Source: CAZMGG01 sp964565715 (lineage in GTDB: Bacteria; Planctomycetota; UBA1135; UBA2386). From it: DNA of 21,585 nucleotides. The stretch is taken from assembly GCA_964565715.1 (NCBI GenBank), contig CAZMGG010000098.1:1-21585 (forward strand), read 5' to 3'. Within the stretch, counting starts at the first letter, position 1; each line of letters opens with the position of its first letter. Shown here piece after piece: positions 7,686-17,426 of this stretch. The position numbers were made by a program, and so were the translations under genes. The notes under the pieces are model-generated. The model was not told where the DNA came from. It did not search any database and was given only the letters and a program-made list of their open reading frames with translations.

Positions 7686-9256
7686 TCGCGACGCTGGCAC
7701 TGCTGCTGGGCGCAGGCCTCGCGCCGGCGCCGCAGGACCCGGGGCTCTACAAGGTGTCCCGGGCCGCCGACGGCACCACCGCCCTGGTGACCGCCGATCG
7801 CAAGGCGATCTCGTGCCTGGAGGCGCTGCAGGCGCTGGGCGCAGCCCTCAACTGGAACGTCAACGTCGAGTCCAAGCCGCTGCAGGCCGACCTGTCCGGC
7901 GCCTCGGTCGACCTCTACTTCACCGAGCAGAGTCCGCGCGTCGTCGGCCAGCTCATCGCCGCCGCCGGCGGGGCCGACACCGTCTTCGACGAGGGCGACG
8001 AGAGCGTCCCACGCCGGCCGACCATCCACGTCGTCCGCACCCCCGACCCGACCACCGAGTCCGGCCGGCAGCGCATGCGCGGGCTGGCGGCCCAGTGGTA
8101 TCGCTCCTTCCTGCTCGACGAGCTGCGGCACGAGCCGCTGGTGCGGGAGGAGGCCATGCAGGTGCGCATGCACCTCGGCCACCTGCTGGTGGACAACGGC
8201 GACCTCGACGCGGCGATCGGCTTCTTCGACCAGGTCTACGAGGGCCGGCCGCACGGCTACGTGCCGATGGCCCTGCTGCGCATCGCCGAGTGCCACTTCG
8301 AGCTGGGTCACCTGGACAAGGCCGAGGAGTGGGCCCGCAAGCTGCTGGAGGCCCATCCGAGCCGGCCCGAGGCCACCCGCGCCGTCATCCTGCTGGGCCG
8401 GACGCTGCTGGCCACCGGCCGCTTCGACCAGGCCCGCACCGAGCTGAGCGCGCGGCTGCTGCGGCTCAGCGACTCCGCCGAGATGCTCGACGTCTACCTG
8501 CTGATGGCCGAGGCGGAGCACCGCCTGGAAGGGCCGACGCGCGTGTACGAGACCATGCGCACCATGCGCGAGTCGCCGAACTTCGGCGACATGAGCGAGC
8601 GCCAGTTCCTCGACTACCACTTCTACCTGGGCTACGGCGCGCTCGGCGCCGGCAAGCAGGAACTGGCCATGAAGGCGCTCGAGTGGTTCCTGATCAACGG
8701 CAAGGCCGACCGGCGCATCGGCCAGGCCTACGTGATGCTGGCGCAGTCCTACCTCGAGCAGAAACGGCTGCTGGAGGCCCGCGCCGCCGCCGTCGAGGCG
8801 CGCGAGCGCCACATGACCAACCTGGACCCGCGCTGGCGGCGGCAGGCGCTCAAGCTCTACGCCCGCACCGCGCTGGCGCTCGGCGACAAGGACGCCGCGT
8901 TCCGCGAGATGGAGGTGCTGGTCCACCGCGAGGACGACCCGGAGCTGATCCTGTTCCTGGCGGACCAGCTGCTGGCCGACAAGCAGTGGCAGTGGGCGAT
9001 CTCGGTGGCGCGCCTGCTGGCGGAGCGCGACTCCGACGCCGGCGACGAGGCCCGCTTCCGCATCGTGCAGGCCCTGTTCGAGCAGGGCCGCGCGGCGAAG
9101 AACCTGGAGGGCTTCACCGCCCAGGCCGCCCAGCTCGCCCTGCGCATCAAGGACTCGGCCCTGCGCAGCCGCTGCGCCGACATGATCGGCGACGCCTACA
9201 GCGAACTCGGCCGCATCGAGCACGCCGCCGACGCCTATCGGGGGATCCTGCGATGA
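7682..9256 (+). CDS. Secreted protein: STN-like N-domain plus TPR-like repeats
   Basis: This 524-residue protein starts at the GTG at 7682, overlapping the previous stop (GTGA). The first 16-18 residues (MIATLALLLGAGLAPAP) form a signal peptide. Residues about 20-120 have the layout of a secretin/TonB short N-terminal (STN-like) domain: CLEALQALGAALNWNVNVES, then LSGASVDLYF, VVGQLIAAAGG, and a final strand IHVVRT. From about 140 to the end there are repeated helical pairs of TPR type, for example LLVDNGDLDAAIGFFDQVYE, RIAECHFELGHLDKAEEWAR and RTLLATGRFDQARTELSARL. I do not recognise an orthologue. STN-like domains often sit in secretin-type outer-membrane systems and TPRs in assembly or lipoprotein partners, but no secretin gene is in the window, so function is open. 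Confidence 0.82.
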   Translation: MIATLALLLGAGLAPAPQDPGLYKVSRAADGTTALVTADRKAISCLEALQALGAALNWNVNVESKPLQADLSGASVDLYFTEQSPRVVGQLIAAAGGADTVFDEGDESVPRRPTIHVVRTPDPTTESGRQRMRGLAAQWYRSFLLDELRHEPLVREEAMQVRMHLGHLLVDNGDLDAAIGFFDQVYEGRPHGYVPMALLRIAECHFELGHLDKAEEWARKLLEAHPSRPEATRAVILLGRTLLATGRFDQARTELSARLLRLSDSAEMLDVYLLMAEAEHRLEGPTRVYETMRTMRESPNFGDMSERQFLDYHFYLGYGALGAGKQELAMKALEWFLINGKADRRIGQAYVMLAQSYLEQKRLLEARAAAVEARERHMTNLDPRWRRQALKLYARTALALGDKDAAFREMEVLVHREDDPELILFLADQLLADKQWQWAISVARLLAERDSDAGDEARFRIVQALFEQGRAAKNLEGFTAQAAQLALRIKDSALRSRCADMIGDAYSELGRIEHAADAYRGILR

Positions 9257-10305
9257 GGACTTCGGCCTGGATCGCGTTGCTGCTGGCCGCCCCCGCCGCC
9301 CTGGCCCAGGTGCAGGATCCGGCGATGCAGGCCGAACTCAACCGCATCGACCGGCAGCTGCAGCAGAGCCGCGGCGAGACCGATCGCCTGCTCGACCTGC
9401 GCCTGCGGCACGATCTGGGCCTGCCCGGCGCCACCGAGACCGACGTGTTCCGCACCGACGGCCCGGTCAACACGCAGTCGATCGAGACGTCCCGCGAGCA
9501 GCTGCAGAGCGAGGAGCGGGCCACCGCCGACCTGCTGCAGCGCTTCGAACGACTGAAGGCGATGGCGGAACGCATGCAGGCGGCGCGGCCGAAGCCCTCG
9601 CCGGATCGGCCCAAGGACGAGTGGACCACGGTGCCGGTGACCGGCAACGGCCAGCTCATGGCCGGCCAGCGCCGGGCCGACCCGAACCTGGTCGAGGACC
9701 AGGGCAGCAGCGGCGTGCCGGTGACGGCGCCCGTCCCCGGTGCGGCTCCCGAGGCGGGGCCGGCGACGACGCCGGTGCTGCAGCTCGACCCGGTGCGCGG
9801 CCAGATCCACGGCAGCAACGACGCCGGCCGCGTGGCGACGGCCCTGTTCCGCGCCGGTCAGGCGCTGATGGATCGCGCCACCCGGCTGCGCGCCGAGGGC
9901 AACGCCGCCGCCGCCGACACGATGGACGCCGAGGCACGCGACCGGCTCGACCGCGCCGTCGAAGCGCTGGCGCCGGTCCTGGCGGTGGAGAAGCCGGCGC
10001 TCGCCGACCTGTTCCTGCTCGGCAAGTGCCGCGAGGCCCTGTTCCGCCTGGCGGAGCGCCACGACGGCCTCAACCTGCGCGACCAGGCCCGCGAGTACCA
10101 GCGGCGCGAGCAGGAGGTGCGCGAACCGTTCGTCACCATCGCCGCCCGCGACAGCCGCGTCGAGAACGGCACCGAGACCCTCGGCACGTGGGGGCGCGCG
10201 GCCCAGGCGGCGCTGGACCACTTCCGCTGGATGAACCTCAACGGCGCCTTCCAGCCGAAGATCGACCTGGCCACGATCCAATGGGAGCGGGGACAGCGAC
10301 CGTGA
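9253..10305 (+). CDS. Secreted coiled-coil protein of unknown function
   Basis: This is a 350-residue protein. The signal peptide MRTSAWIALLLAAPAALA has a plausible AxA cleavage site before QVQDP. Residues about 20-100 are charged and helical (NRIDRQLQQSRGETDRLLDL, LLQRFERLKAMAERMQ), typical of coiled coil. A proline-rich, less ordered middle follows (about 105-190). A helical C-terminal half has pieces like ALFRAGQALMDRATRLRAEG and LFLLGKCREALFRLAERHDG, which may be degenerate TPRs. I recognise no family. The ATG at 9253 overlaps the upstream stop (ATGA), and its stop overlaps the GTG of the kinase (GTGA). It is the third of three consecutive exported proteins, which suggests a shared complex. 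Confidence 0.8.
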   Translation: MRTSAWIALLLAAPAALAQVQDPAMQAELNRIDRQLQQSRGETDRLLDLRLRHDLGLPGATETDVFRTDGPVNTQSIETSREQLQSEERATADLLQRFERLKAMAERMQAARPKPSPDRPKDEWTTVPVTGNGQLMAGQRRADPNLVEDQGSSGVPVTAPVPGAAPEAGPATTPVLQLDPVRGQIHGSNDAGRVATALFRAGQALMDRATRLRAEGNAAAADTMDAEARDRLDRAVEALAPVLAVEKPALADLFLLGKCREALFRLAERHDGLNLRDQAREYQRREQEVREPFVTIAARDSRVENGTETLGTWGRAAQAALDHFRWMNLNGAFQPKIDLATIQWERGQRP

Positions 10306-11386
10306 ACGACGACCCCGGGCTGCGCGAGGGCTTCGCGGCCTTCATCGCGGCGTCGCGGCGGCTGGAGCAGGGCTACGCGGCCCTGAAGGCGCGGGCAGCG
10401 GCCGTCGACATGGAGCTGGCGGCCACCAATCGCCGGCTCGCCGCGGCCCTCGATGAACGCGAGGCGATCTTCCGGGCGCTGCCGGTCGGCCTGGTGGCGG
10501 CCGGCAGTGCCGGCGTGACCTTCTGCAACGCGGAAGGCGAACGGCTGTGGCACCTCGCCGATGCCCACGGCGTCGATCCGCTCGCCGCCGAGGGCGACAT
10601 CGTGCTCGGCGCCGCCACCGTGCGCGTCCGCCGCGCCGCTCTGCCCGACGGCGCCCTGGTGCTGCTCGAGGACCGCTCCCAGGTGGTCGGCCTCGAACGC
10701 GAGGTGCATCGCCTCGACCGGCTGGCCGGCCTGTCGGAGCTGGCCATGGGCGTCGCCCACGAGATCAAGAACCCGCTCAACGGCGCGATGGGCTTCGCCG
10801 CGCTGCTGGAACGCAACCCGGAGCCGGCGGCCTGCCGCCGCCACGCCACCCGCATCGTGCAGGGTCTCCGGCAGGTGGACGGCATCGTCAAGGGCCTGCT
10901 GGCCTTCGCCCGCCCGGACGGCCGGCGCGCACCTCCCCTGCCGCTGGCCTCGCTGGTGGGCGAGGCCTGCGCCGCCGCCGCCCTGCCGCCGGCCCAGGTC
11001 GAGCTGCGCGGGGAACACGGCCTGCGGGCCCCGGGCGACGCGCTGGTGCGCGTGCTGGCGATCCTGTTCCGCAACAGCCTGGAGGCCGCGGGCGCCGCCG
11101 TGCGCATCACCATCGACTGCCAGGCCGCCGACGGCTGGCTCGAACTGCGCGTGCGCGACGACGGTCCCGGCGTGCCGGCCCAGCTCGGCAGCCGCGTGTT
11201 CGAGCCGTTCGTGTCGAGCAAGGAACGCGGCACCGGCCTCGGCCTGCCGCTGGCCTCTCGCGTCCTGTCCTTCCTCGGCGGCAGCCTGCACCTCGACGAG
11301 GGCGAGGGCCCCGGCGCCTGCTTCCGTCTGCGCCTGCCGCTGGCGGGCGCCCCGGCGCCTTCGGCCACCGCCCAGGAGGTGGGGGC

Positions 11387-11390
<4 letters not shown>
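10302..11390 (+). CDS. Soluble PAS-like histidine kinase (FleS/FlgS-like)
   Basis: This is a 362-residue cytosolic kinase. The N-terminal 16-55 is a coiled coil (ASRRLEQGYAALKARAAA). Residues about 56-130 are a short PAS-like sensor (IFRALPVGLVAAGSAGVTF ... VLLEDRSQ). The H box is MGVAHEIKNPLNG with H153. The ATPase domain carries the N box (LFRNSLEAAGA), G1 (DDGPGVP), F box (VFEPFVSSKE) and G2 (GTGLGLPLA). No membrane segment is present. The architecture (coiled coil, PAS, HisKA, HATPase) is that of NtrB/FleS/FlgS kinases that pair with sigma-54 activators. The next gene is such an activator and overlaps it by four bases. The GTG start at 10302 overlaps the upstream stop. A flagellar role is inferred from the flagellin cluster. 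Confidence 0.92.
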
Positions 11391-12742
<1,352 letters not shown>

Positions 12743-12749
12743 CCGGTCG

Positions 12750-13739
12750 ATGGCCGAACCTGGCGAACGCGAGCCGGACCTGCCGGCGATCGTCACCGGC
12801 ACCCGGCGGGCGCCCCGGCCGATCGGTCCCCTCACCGGACCGCGCACCTGGTACCGCCGCTGGGGCGCGCAGACCGCCGCGCTCCTGAACCGCATCCTCG
12901 ACCACCTGCCGCCGGGCCGCTGGCTGCACCGTCGCGCCCAGCGCGGGCTCGCCTTCCCGCGCCTGGAACTGCCGCTCCGCCGCGGCGGCCCGGGCCTCGA
13001 CGGCCTGCGCGTGGCCTTCCTGTCCGACCTGCACGCCGGCAGCTTCCTCGACGCCGACGACCTCTGCCGCATCTTCGAGCGCGTGATGCAGCAGCAACCC
13101 GATCTGGTCTGCTTCGGCGGCGACCTCATCAACACCCGCGAGCGCGAACTCCTGCTGTTCCGCGAGCCCCTGCGGCTCCTGCGGCCGCCGCTCGGCGTCT
13201 ACGCGGTGCCGGGCAACCACGATCACTTCTGGGGCCCCGACATCGGCCTGTGGACGGCCTTCCTCCTCGAGCAGGGCGTGCAGGTCCTGACCAACGCCGG
13301 CCTGCGCGTGCGGCGCGGCGACGATTCGCTGTGGCTGTGCGGCGTCGACGACCTCACCGAGGGCGAGCCGAACCTGCGCGATGCCCTGCGCGGCCGCCGC
13401 GAGGGCGAGCCGGCGATCCTGCTCTCGCATCACCCGGACTTCTTCTTCGAGGCCGCCGCCGCCGGCGTCGACCTGACGCTCGCCGGCCACACCCACGGCG
13501 GCCAGATCCGGTTGCGCGACTGGGCGCCGGTGCACCACAGCCGGTTCGGTTATGAGCAGGGCTGGTTCGAGCTGGACGGCTGCCGGCTCTACGTCGGCCG
13601 CGGGGTCGGCGTGACGGTGCTGCCGCTGCGGATCGGCGCGCCGCCGGAGATCCCGATGGTGGAGCTGCGGGTGCCCGCGGCCCCCGCCCCGGCCGGCCAG
13701 CGCCAGACCGGGGTCGGTGTCGTGATAGGCTGTCAATAG
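12750..13739 (+). CDS. Calcineurin-like metallophosphoesterase (YkuE/YaeI-like)
   Basis: This 329-residue protein carries the full set of binuclear-metal motifs: SDLHAG (D93, H95), GGD (D125), GNHD (155-158), SHHP (H227) and GHTHGGQ (246-252). Motif order and spacing fit the YkuE/YaeI/LpxG branch of calcineurin-like phosphoesterases, some of which cleave UDP-2,3-diacylglucosamine or other phospholipid-like pyrophosphates at the membrane. The N-terminal 80 residues are basic and poorly conserved, and no clear transmembrane helix is seen. The ATG at 12750 lies seven bases after the activator stop, so it is probably co-transcribed. Its link to the signalling genes is unclear; it may be a passenger. 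Confidence 0.9.
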   Translation: MAEPGEREPDLPAIVTGTRRAPRPIGPLTGPRTWYRRWGAQTAALLNRILDHLPPGRWLHRRAQRGLAFPRLELPLRRGGPGLDGLRVAFLSDLHAGSFLDADDLCRIFERVMQQQPDLVCFGGDLINTRERELLLFREPLRLLRPPLGVYAVPGNHDHFWGPDIGLWTAFLLEQGVQVLTNAGLRVRRGDDSLWLCGVDDLTEGEPNLRDALRGRREGEPAILLSHHPDFFFEAAAAGVDLTLAGHTHGGQIRLRDWAPVHHSRFGYEQGWFELDGCRLYVGRGVGVTVLPLRIGAPPEIPMVELRVPAAPAPAGQRQTGVGVVIGCQ

Positions 13740-13741
13740 AA

Positions 13742-13933
13742 GTGTTAGGACGGCAATGCGTCCTCCGGGCACGTTTCGATCGCGTCCTGTCCCTGGCGCG
13801 CCGCAACGAGATGTCCGCGTACGACGCCACCTATCTGGAGCTGGCGCAGCGCGAGAAGGCGCCGCTGGCCACGTTCAAGGCGGCGCTGCGGCTCGCCGCC
13901 CAGCCCGAGGGTGTCGAGGTGTTCGCCGTCTAG
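13742..13933 (+). pseudogene. vapC: Truncated VapC (PIN-domain toxin) remnant
   Basis: An open frame of 63 codons starting at GTG 13742 encodes LARRNEMSAYDATYLELAQR followed by PLATFKAAL and ending PEGVEVFAV. This is the C-terminal third of a VapC-type PIN nuclease, where the SAYDAxYLELA helix and LATxDxxL strand normally carry active-site acids. The first acid is kept (SAYDA) but the second position is lysine here (LATFK instead of LATxD). The N-terminal PIN half and any VapB antitoxin are missing. It is squeezed between the phosphoesterase stop and the convergent propeller gene. I read it as a dead remnant of a toxin-antitoxin module. An intact short protein is possible but would lack nuclease residues. 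Confidence 0.75.
13747..13764 (+). terminator. Weak hairpin after the operon
   Basis: AGGACG and CGTCCT form a 6-bp perfect stem with a 6-base loop, eight bases after the phosphoesterase stop. No U-run follows directly. It could end the nine-gene operon but is weak and lies inside the VapC remnant. Confidence 0.3.
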
Positions 13934-13960
13934 GCGGCAACCGAGGCGTGGCGAATGGCC

Positions 13961-15382
13961 TCAGAGCCGCCCGATGGTCAGGCGGGCCGAGTTGCTGGTG
14001 GTCATGCCGGTGGGGTTGGCGGCGGGGTCGAAGGACCAGCCCTGCTGGTAGAAGGTGAGCCCCATGAGGTTGGGGTTGTTGGGCACGGGCAGGGCCAGGG
14101 TGGCGGTGTTGCCGGCGCCGGTGACGAAGTAGACCGAGTCGGGGGCGACGCGGGCGAAGCAGCCGGGCATGCCGTGGGGTGTGAGGGAGAGGGGCAGCGT
14201 GGTGGAGCCGTGCTGCTGGTCGGACCAGCCGAGCGCGACGATGCCGGCGGAGAGGGGGAGGTTGCTGAGGTCGACGCTGAGCGAGCGGCCGAGCCAGGCG
14301 CGCGTCCAGTTGTGGGTGAGGCGGAGAGTGGGCTGGCCGAGTGTGCCGGCGCAGCCTTGAGCAACGGGTTGGAAGTCGGGCGCGTTCACTGATCCATAGG
14401 CGTTGGCCCAGGATGTGTTGGAACCAAACAGCCCGACATAGAATTTTCCGCGGGCATCGTCATAGCTGCCGGTTGGCCAAAGATCATTGATCCAAGGAGA
14501 AAGCGGGGTCAGAGGAGTGATCGGTTGCCAGGAGGCGCCCCCATCCCATTCCAGGACCTGCAGTGGACCAGGGTACGCGGTGATCAGGGTCAATACACCG
14601 CGTTGCGAGTCGAAGTGCAGTTGGGACAGCCGCTGGAGGCTGCCTTGCTGCACGGATCTCTGAATCCAGCCATTCATGGAGTCCCACTCCCAGAGGTCCG
14701 GCCTGAAATCTGAGAAGACGGCGTTCTGCCAATCAACCAACGCTGTACCAAAGACGACCAACTTGTCCCGACGCGCATCGTACGCGGATGTCAGGTAGAT
14801 GCGGGAGAAGTTCCAGTCGCCCGGTCTGGGCGGGCGGCCGGTGGTTGGCAGGAGACTCCATGTCGTCCCGGTCCATTCGTACAGGTCGTTGCTGCTCCAT
14901 TCGCTTGGCCCGCCGAAGGCGAGCACGCTGCGTCGCCCCGAGTGGGCGACGACGGACATGAAGCTCCAGATGGGCGGAAATGGTGCAGCGATGGTCCATG
15001 TCGAACCATTCCACTCCCACGTGCGCAGACGATCGTTGTATACCACTTTCTGTCGAGACAGATCATAACCGCCGCCAGCGAAGACCTGGCCTCCGGCAGG
15101 AGGGCTGGTCAACGCTACTAGCGCCCAAGATCCCCCAAACCTGCTGTCGTACTCGTAGCTTGTACGTCCGTCGAAGAACACCGTCACATTCCTGTTGGGA
15201 TCGTAGCAGTGGAAGCCTGACCCGCCACTTGGCGTCTGCATCCCCCACCAGTTGGTCTGAGCGGGGATCGGCGAGGTGAGCAGGACAGCTAGCGCAGCGG
15301 TCACGGGGACGAGCCACGCAATGCCGATGCGATCCATGCCATCGAGCGAGCAGGGTCTGTTGGCATGCCGGGGATTCTTCAT
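13961..15382 (-). CDS. Secreted kelch-like beta-propeller protein, copy 1
   Basis: This is a 473-residue protein. Residues about 16-42 are a signal peptide (MDRIGIAWLVPVTAALAVLL ... PAQ), with 15 extra residues before it if the ATG at 15382 is used; the ATG at residue 16 is an alternative. Residues about 43-340 show roughly six repeats of kelch type: VFFDGRTSYEYD, WEWNGSTW, VLAFGGPSEWSSNDLYEWTG, VVFGTALVDWQ, LWEWDSMNGW, VLEWDGGASW. The last 130 residues are a separate domain with GTLGQPTL, LGWSDQQHGSTTLPLSL, GMPGC, FYQQGWSFDPAANP and SNSARLTIG, which I recall as a frequent C-terminal module in planctomycete secreted proteins. The start at 15382 is supported by its overlap with the TGA of a degenerate beta-helix gene end (15379-15381), the same layout as the intact pair at 19919-19922. 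It is a paralogue of 18507-19922. Its role is probably extracellular binding or structural; no enzyme motif is visible. Confidence 0.88.
   Translation of the reverse strand: MKNPRHANRPCSLDGMDRIGIAWLVPVTAALAVLLTSPIPAQTNWWGMQTPSGGSGFHCYDPNRNVTVFFDGRTSYEYDSRFGGSWALVALTSPPAGGQVFAGGGYDLSRQKVVYNDRLRTWEWNGSTWTIAAPFPPIWSFMSVVAHSGRRSVLAFGGPSEWSSNDLYEWTGTTWSLLPTTGRPPRPGDWNFSRIYLTSAYDARRDKLVVFGTALVDWQNAVFSDFRPDLWEWDSMNGWIQRSVQQGSLQRLSQLHFDSQRGVLTLITAYPGPLQVLEWDGGASWQPITPLTPLSPWINDLWPTGSYDDARGKFYVGLFGSNTSWANAYGSVNAPDFQPVAQGCAGTLGQPTLRLTHNWTRAWLGRSLSVDLSNLPLSAGIVALGWSDQQHGSTTLPLSLTPHGMPGCFARVAPDSVYFVTGAGNTATLALPVPNNPNLMGLTFYQQGWSFDPAANPTGMTTSNSARLTIGRL
13965..14348 (-). repeat. 384-bp direct repeat, copy 1 (propeller protein 3' end)
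   Basis: This stretch matches 18511-18894 in the same orientation with no gaps and, on my reading, two mismatches (CCAGGCGCGCGT against CCACGCGCGTGT). It begins just inside the stop codon and ends at the boundary of the C-terminal domain. Outside it the two genes are clearly less alike. Confidence 0.95.
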
Positions 15383-15534
15383 CGCGTCACCCGGATCACC
15401 TGACCAAGCCCATCCGCCCCCACCTTGATGGCTGCTTCGGAGCCACTCTGGGTTGCGACAATCCGGATCCAGAGGACGCCGGTGGCTTGATCCGGGTCGT
15501 ATCCACTGACTCAGAGTTGTTTGAGAGCAGGTAG
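15379..15534 (-). pseudogene. Degenerate 3' end of a beta-helix gene
   Basis: Translated on the minus strand towards 15379 this reads LKQL-stop-VSGY, then ATGVLWIRIVATQSGS, then AAIKVGADGLGQVIRVTR-stop. It aligns with the end of the intact gene at 19919: LKQLTVSGY, EQGILWIRIVAAQGG, AAIQVGTDGLGQVIKVTR. An in-frame TGA at 15511-15513 replaces the Thr codon, and homology stops just upstream of LKQL. The terminal TGA overlaps the ATG of the propeller gene exactly as in the intact pair. It is therefore the leftover of a once complete beta-helix/propeller pair. Confidence 0.85.
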
Positions 15535-15873
15535 GTCGCCGGCCGGTGATCACACAGCAGCAGCACATCGTGCTGGGATCCACGGGCCCGATGTGTGGGA
15601 TCAGGTGCATGTTGCGTTTCCCTGGTGTCCCCGAGGCAAGCGGGGACGGACGGGGGAACTCTACTCGGCACAGCGAACCTGCCCAGCCCCGGCCCGGGTG
15701 ATGGGGGCGAAGCAACGATCCGCCCCTTTGGCGACACGCATCATGGTGCTGGCCCTCGAAGCAGCCATGACGCGGCGACCCGAACCCTGTTGGGCTGGTC
15801 GTTGCGAGCCGTAAGGCGTTGACAGGGGGCCGCTTGCCGCATTCGCGCCCCAGCCCGGCCAACTCTTCGCCGC
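15535..15873. other. Non-coding gap, nothing firmly recognised
   Basis: No homology to the intact beta-helix gene is visible here. On the minus strand an ATG at 15610 with an AGGGAAA ribosome-site-like sequence opens a frame containing four consecutive cysteines (STMCCCCVITG). That frame runs in phase into the propeller gene, but it crosses the remnant in a different frame from its ancestral coding frame, so I do not call it a gene. A 7-bp perfect stem (GTCCCCG/CGGGGAC, 15627-15647) lies just upstream of that ATG. Confidence 0.5.
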
Positions 15874-17328
15874 CTAGTCCGGGCTCCAGCGCAGCGCCCA
15901 GCCGCGCAGGCCGGGCCGCTCCAGCCGCTCCCGCCGGACCCGCGGCGTCAGTTCGCGCCAGGCCGCGGCGAACTGCTCCACCCGCGCCGTCAGCACCGCC
16001 ACCGCCGCGTCGGTGAACACCAGCACGCGCCTTGCCTCGTGCGAACTGCGCGTGCGCCACTCCAGCCAGCCGAGCACCTGCGGTGTGGTCGGCGCCGCCG
16101 CGTGCTGCAGCTCGACGAACAGGGCCTCGACGCTGATCGTGTCGAGCCTGGGGTCGGCCCAGGCGGCGCCGTCGAACTCGCCGAGATCGCCGGTGACCAG
16201 CGTCAGGTCCAGCTCCTGCCGCAACTCCCGCAGCGCCCGGCCGAGCGCCAGATCGGCCGGCGGGCGCGCCGGATGCAGGAGATGCCAGGCGCCGACCGCC
16301 GCGCCGCCCAGCGCGAGCAGGACCAGCAGCCGGCCGGGGCAGGCGCGGGCCAGCAGCAGCCCCAACGGCAGGGCCAGTGGCACGTGATAGGCGCCGAACT
16401 CGGTGACGCCGTCGCGCAGCAGCACCGCGCTCAGCACCGACATGCCGACCACCGCCAGATGCAGCAGGAACGCCGCGCGCCGCGCCGTCGGCACCAGCAC
16501 CCCGACCGCCAGGGCGGCGAGGCTGGCCACCGCGTAGGGCAGCAGCCACTCCGTCCACAGGCACGACGGCAGGTCGGCCCAGGGCGAGCCTTCGCCCCAC
16601 ATGCGCAGCAGGAAGCCCGCCGGGTCGTCGTTGCGCGAGGGCGGCCAGAGGGCGCGCAGCGGGAAGAACACGGCGGCGAACAAGCCGGCGTGGGCCAGCA
16701 GGGTGAGCGCGACGAGGCGGAGGCGGCGCTCGAAGGGCTGCGTGCCCGCGGCGCCAGGCGGCGCCAGCACCGGCAGGGCGGCGAGGACCAGCAGGGGCAC
16801 CACGTGACCGGTGGCGTGCACCAGCGCCCCGACCGCGCTGGCGGCGGCAAGGGCGACGGCGCGGCCGAGGGTCGGGCTTCGGGCCAGCCGGGCGCCGAGC
16901 CACCAGGCGAGGTTGGCGAAGAACAGGAAGATGCCGTGGATCTCGACGACGCTGCCGAAGTGGGTGATCGCCGGCAGGGCGGCGACCAGCAGCGTGCCGT
17001 GCAGGGCGGTCCGGGGCGCGCAACCCGCGGCCAGCAGGGCGCGATGGGCGCAGCCGAGCGACAGGGCGGTGCCCAGCACCGACAGCCAGAGCAGCGTGTC
17101 GTAGGGCTCCAGGCCGAGCCGGCCGAGCACCACGTGCAGCAGTTCGCCGAGCAACAGGTAGCCCGGATGGCGGGCGTGGCTCACCGGCTCGCCGAACCAG
17201 CGCAGGAAGACGCGGGTGTCGAAGCCGTGCCAGGCGTCCTGGGCCAGCTGGGCCAGGATGGCCAGGGCCGCCGCAACGATGGCGGCGGTGACCGGCCAGT
17301 GGCGCTTGCCTCGGCGGGCGGACGGCAT
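15874..17328 (-). CDS. Polytopic membrane protein (glycosyltransferase-like)
   Basis: This is a 484-residue protein with about ten hydrophobic helices, such as AAIVAAALAILAQLAQDA, LLLGELLHVVLGRLGL, FLFFANLAWWLGARLA, VVPLLVLAALPVLAPPG and LLVLLALGGAAVGAWHLL. A soluble C-terminal part starts at about residue 350 (DLTLVTGDLGEFDGAAWADP). An early loop has GFDTRVFLRWFGEPVSHARH, and HFGSVVEIHGIFLFFA recalls the EXHxP-like pattern of DUF2723/GT39-type membrane glycosyltransferases. This is only a resemblance, and no catalytic motif is certain. The start at 17328 lacks a strong ribosome site. It is divergent from the epimerase gene across 98 bases. Its high GC fits the operon region rather than the neighbouring propeller genes. 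Confidence 0.75.
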   Translation of the reverse strand: MPSARRGKRHWPVTAAIVAAALAILAQLAQDAWHGFDTRVFLRWFGEPVSHARHPGYLLLGELLHVVLGRLGLEPYDTLLWLSVLGTALSLGCAHRALLAAGCAPRTALHGTLLVAALPAITHFGSVVEIHGIFLFFANLAWWLGARLARSPTLGRAVALAAASAVGALVHATGHVVPLLVLAALPVLAPPGAAGTQPFERRLRLVALTLLAHAGLFAAVFFPLRALWPPSRNDDPAGFLLRMWGEGSPWADLPSCLWTEWLLPYAVASLAALAVGVLVPTARRAAFLLHLAVVGMSVLSAVLLRDGVTEFGAYHVPLALPLGLLLARACPGRLLVLLALGGAAVGAWHLLHPARPPADLALGRALRELRQELDLTLVTGDLGEFDGAAWADPRLDTISVEALFVELQHAAAPTTPQVLGWLEWRTRSSHEARRVLVFTDAAVAVLTARVEQFAAAWRELTPRVRRERLERPGLRGWALRWSPD

Positions 17329-17426
17329 GGCGCGGCATCATGGCTGGCGCGGCCGTTCTGCGCGACACCAACCGCGGGTCGCCGGAACTCGCCCCGGAAC
17401 CGCGGCGGCGGCATGATGCGGCCCGC
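17329..17426. promoter_or_regulatory. Divergent promoter region (inferred)
   Basis: This 98-base gap separates the divergent membrane-protein and epimerase genes and must carry promoters for both. I see no convincing -35/-10 pair or operator. An open frame extends through it in phase with the epimerase, but that extension has no family resemblance. Confidence 0.4.

Noticed and set aside
15382..15610. Upstream ATG at 15610 with a good ribosome site and a four-cysteine run, in phase with the propeller gene
   Set aside because: It would place 76 residues before the signal peptide and reads the beta-helix remnant out of frame. The paralogue has no equivalent.
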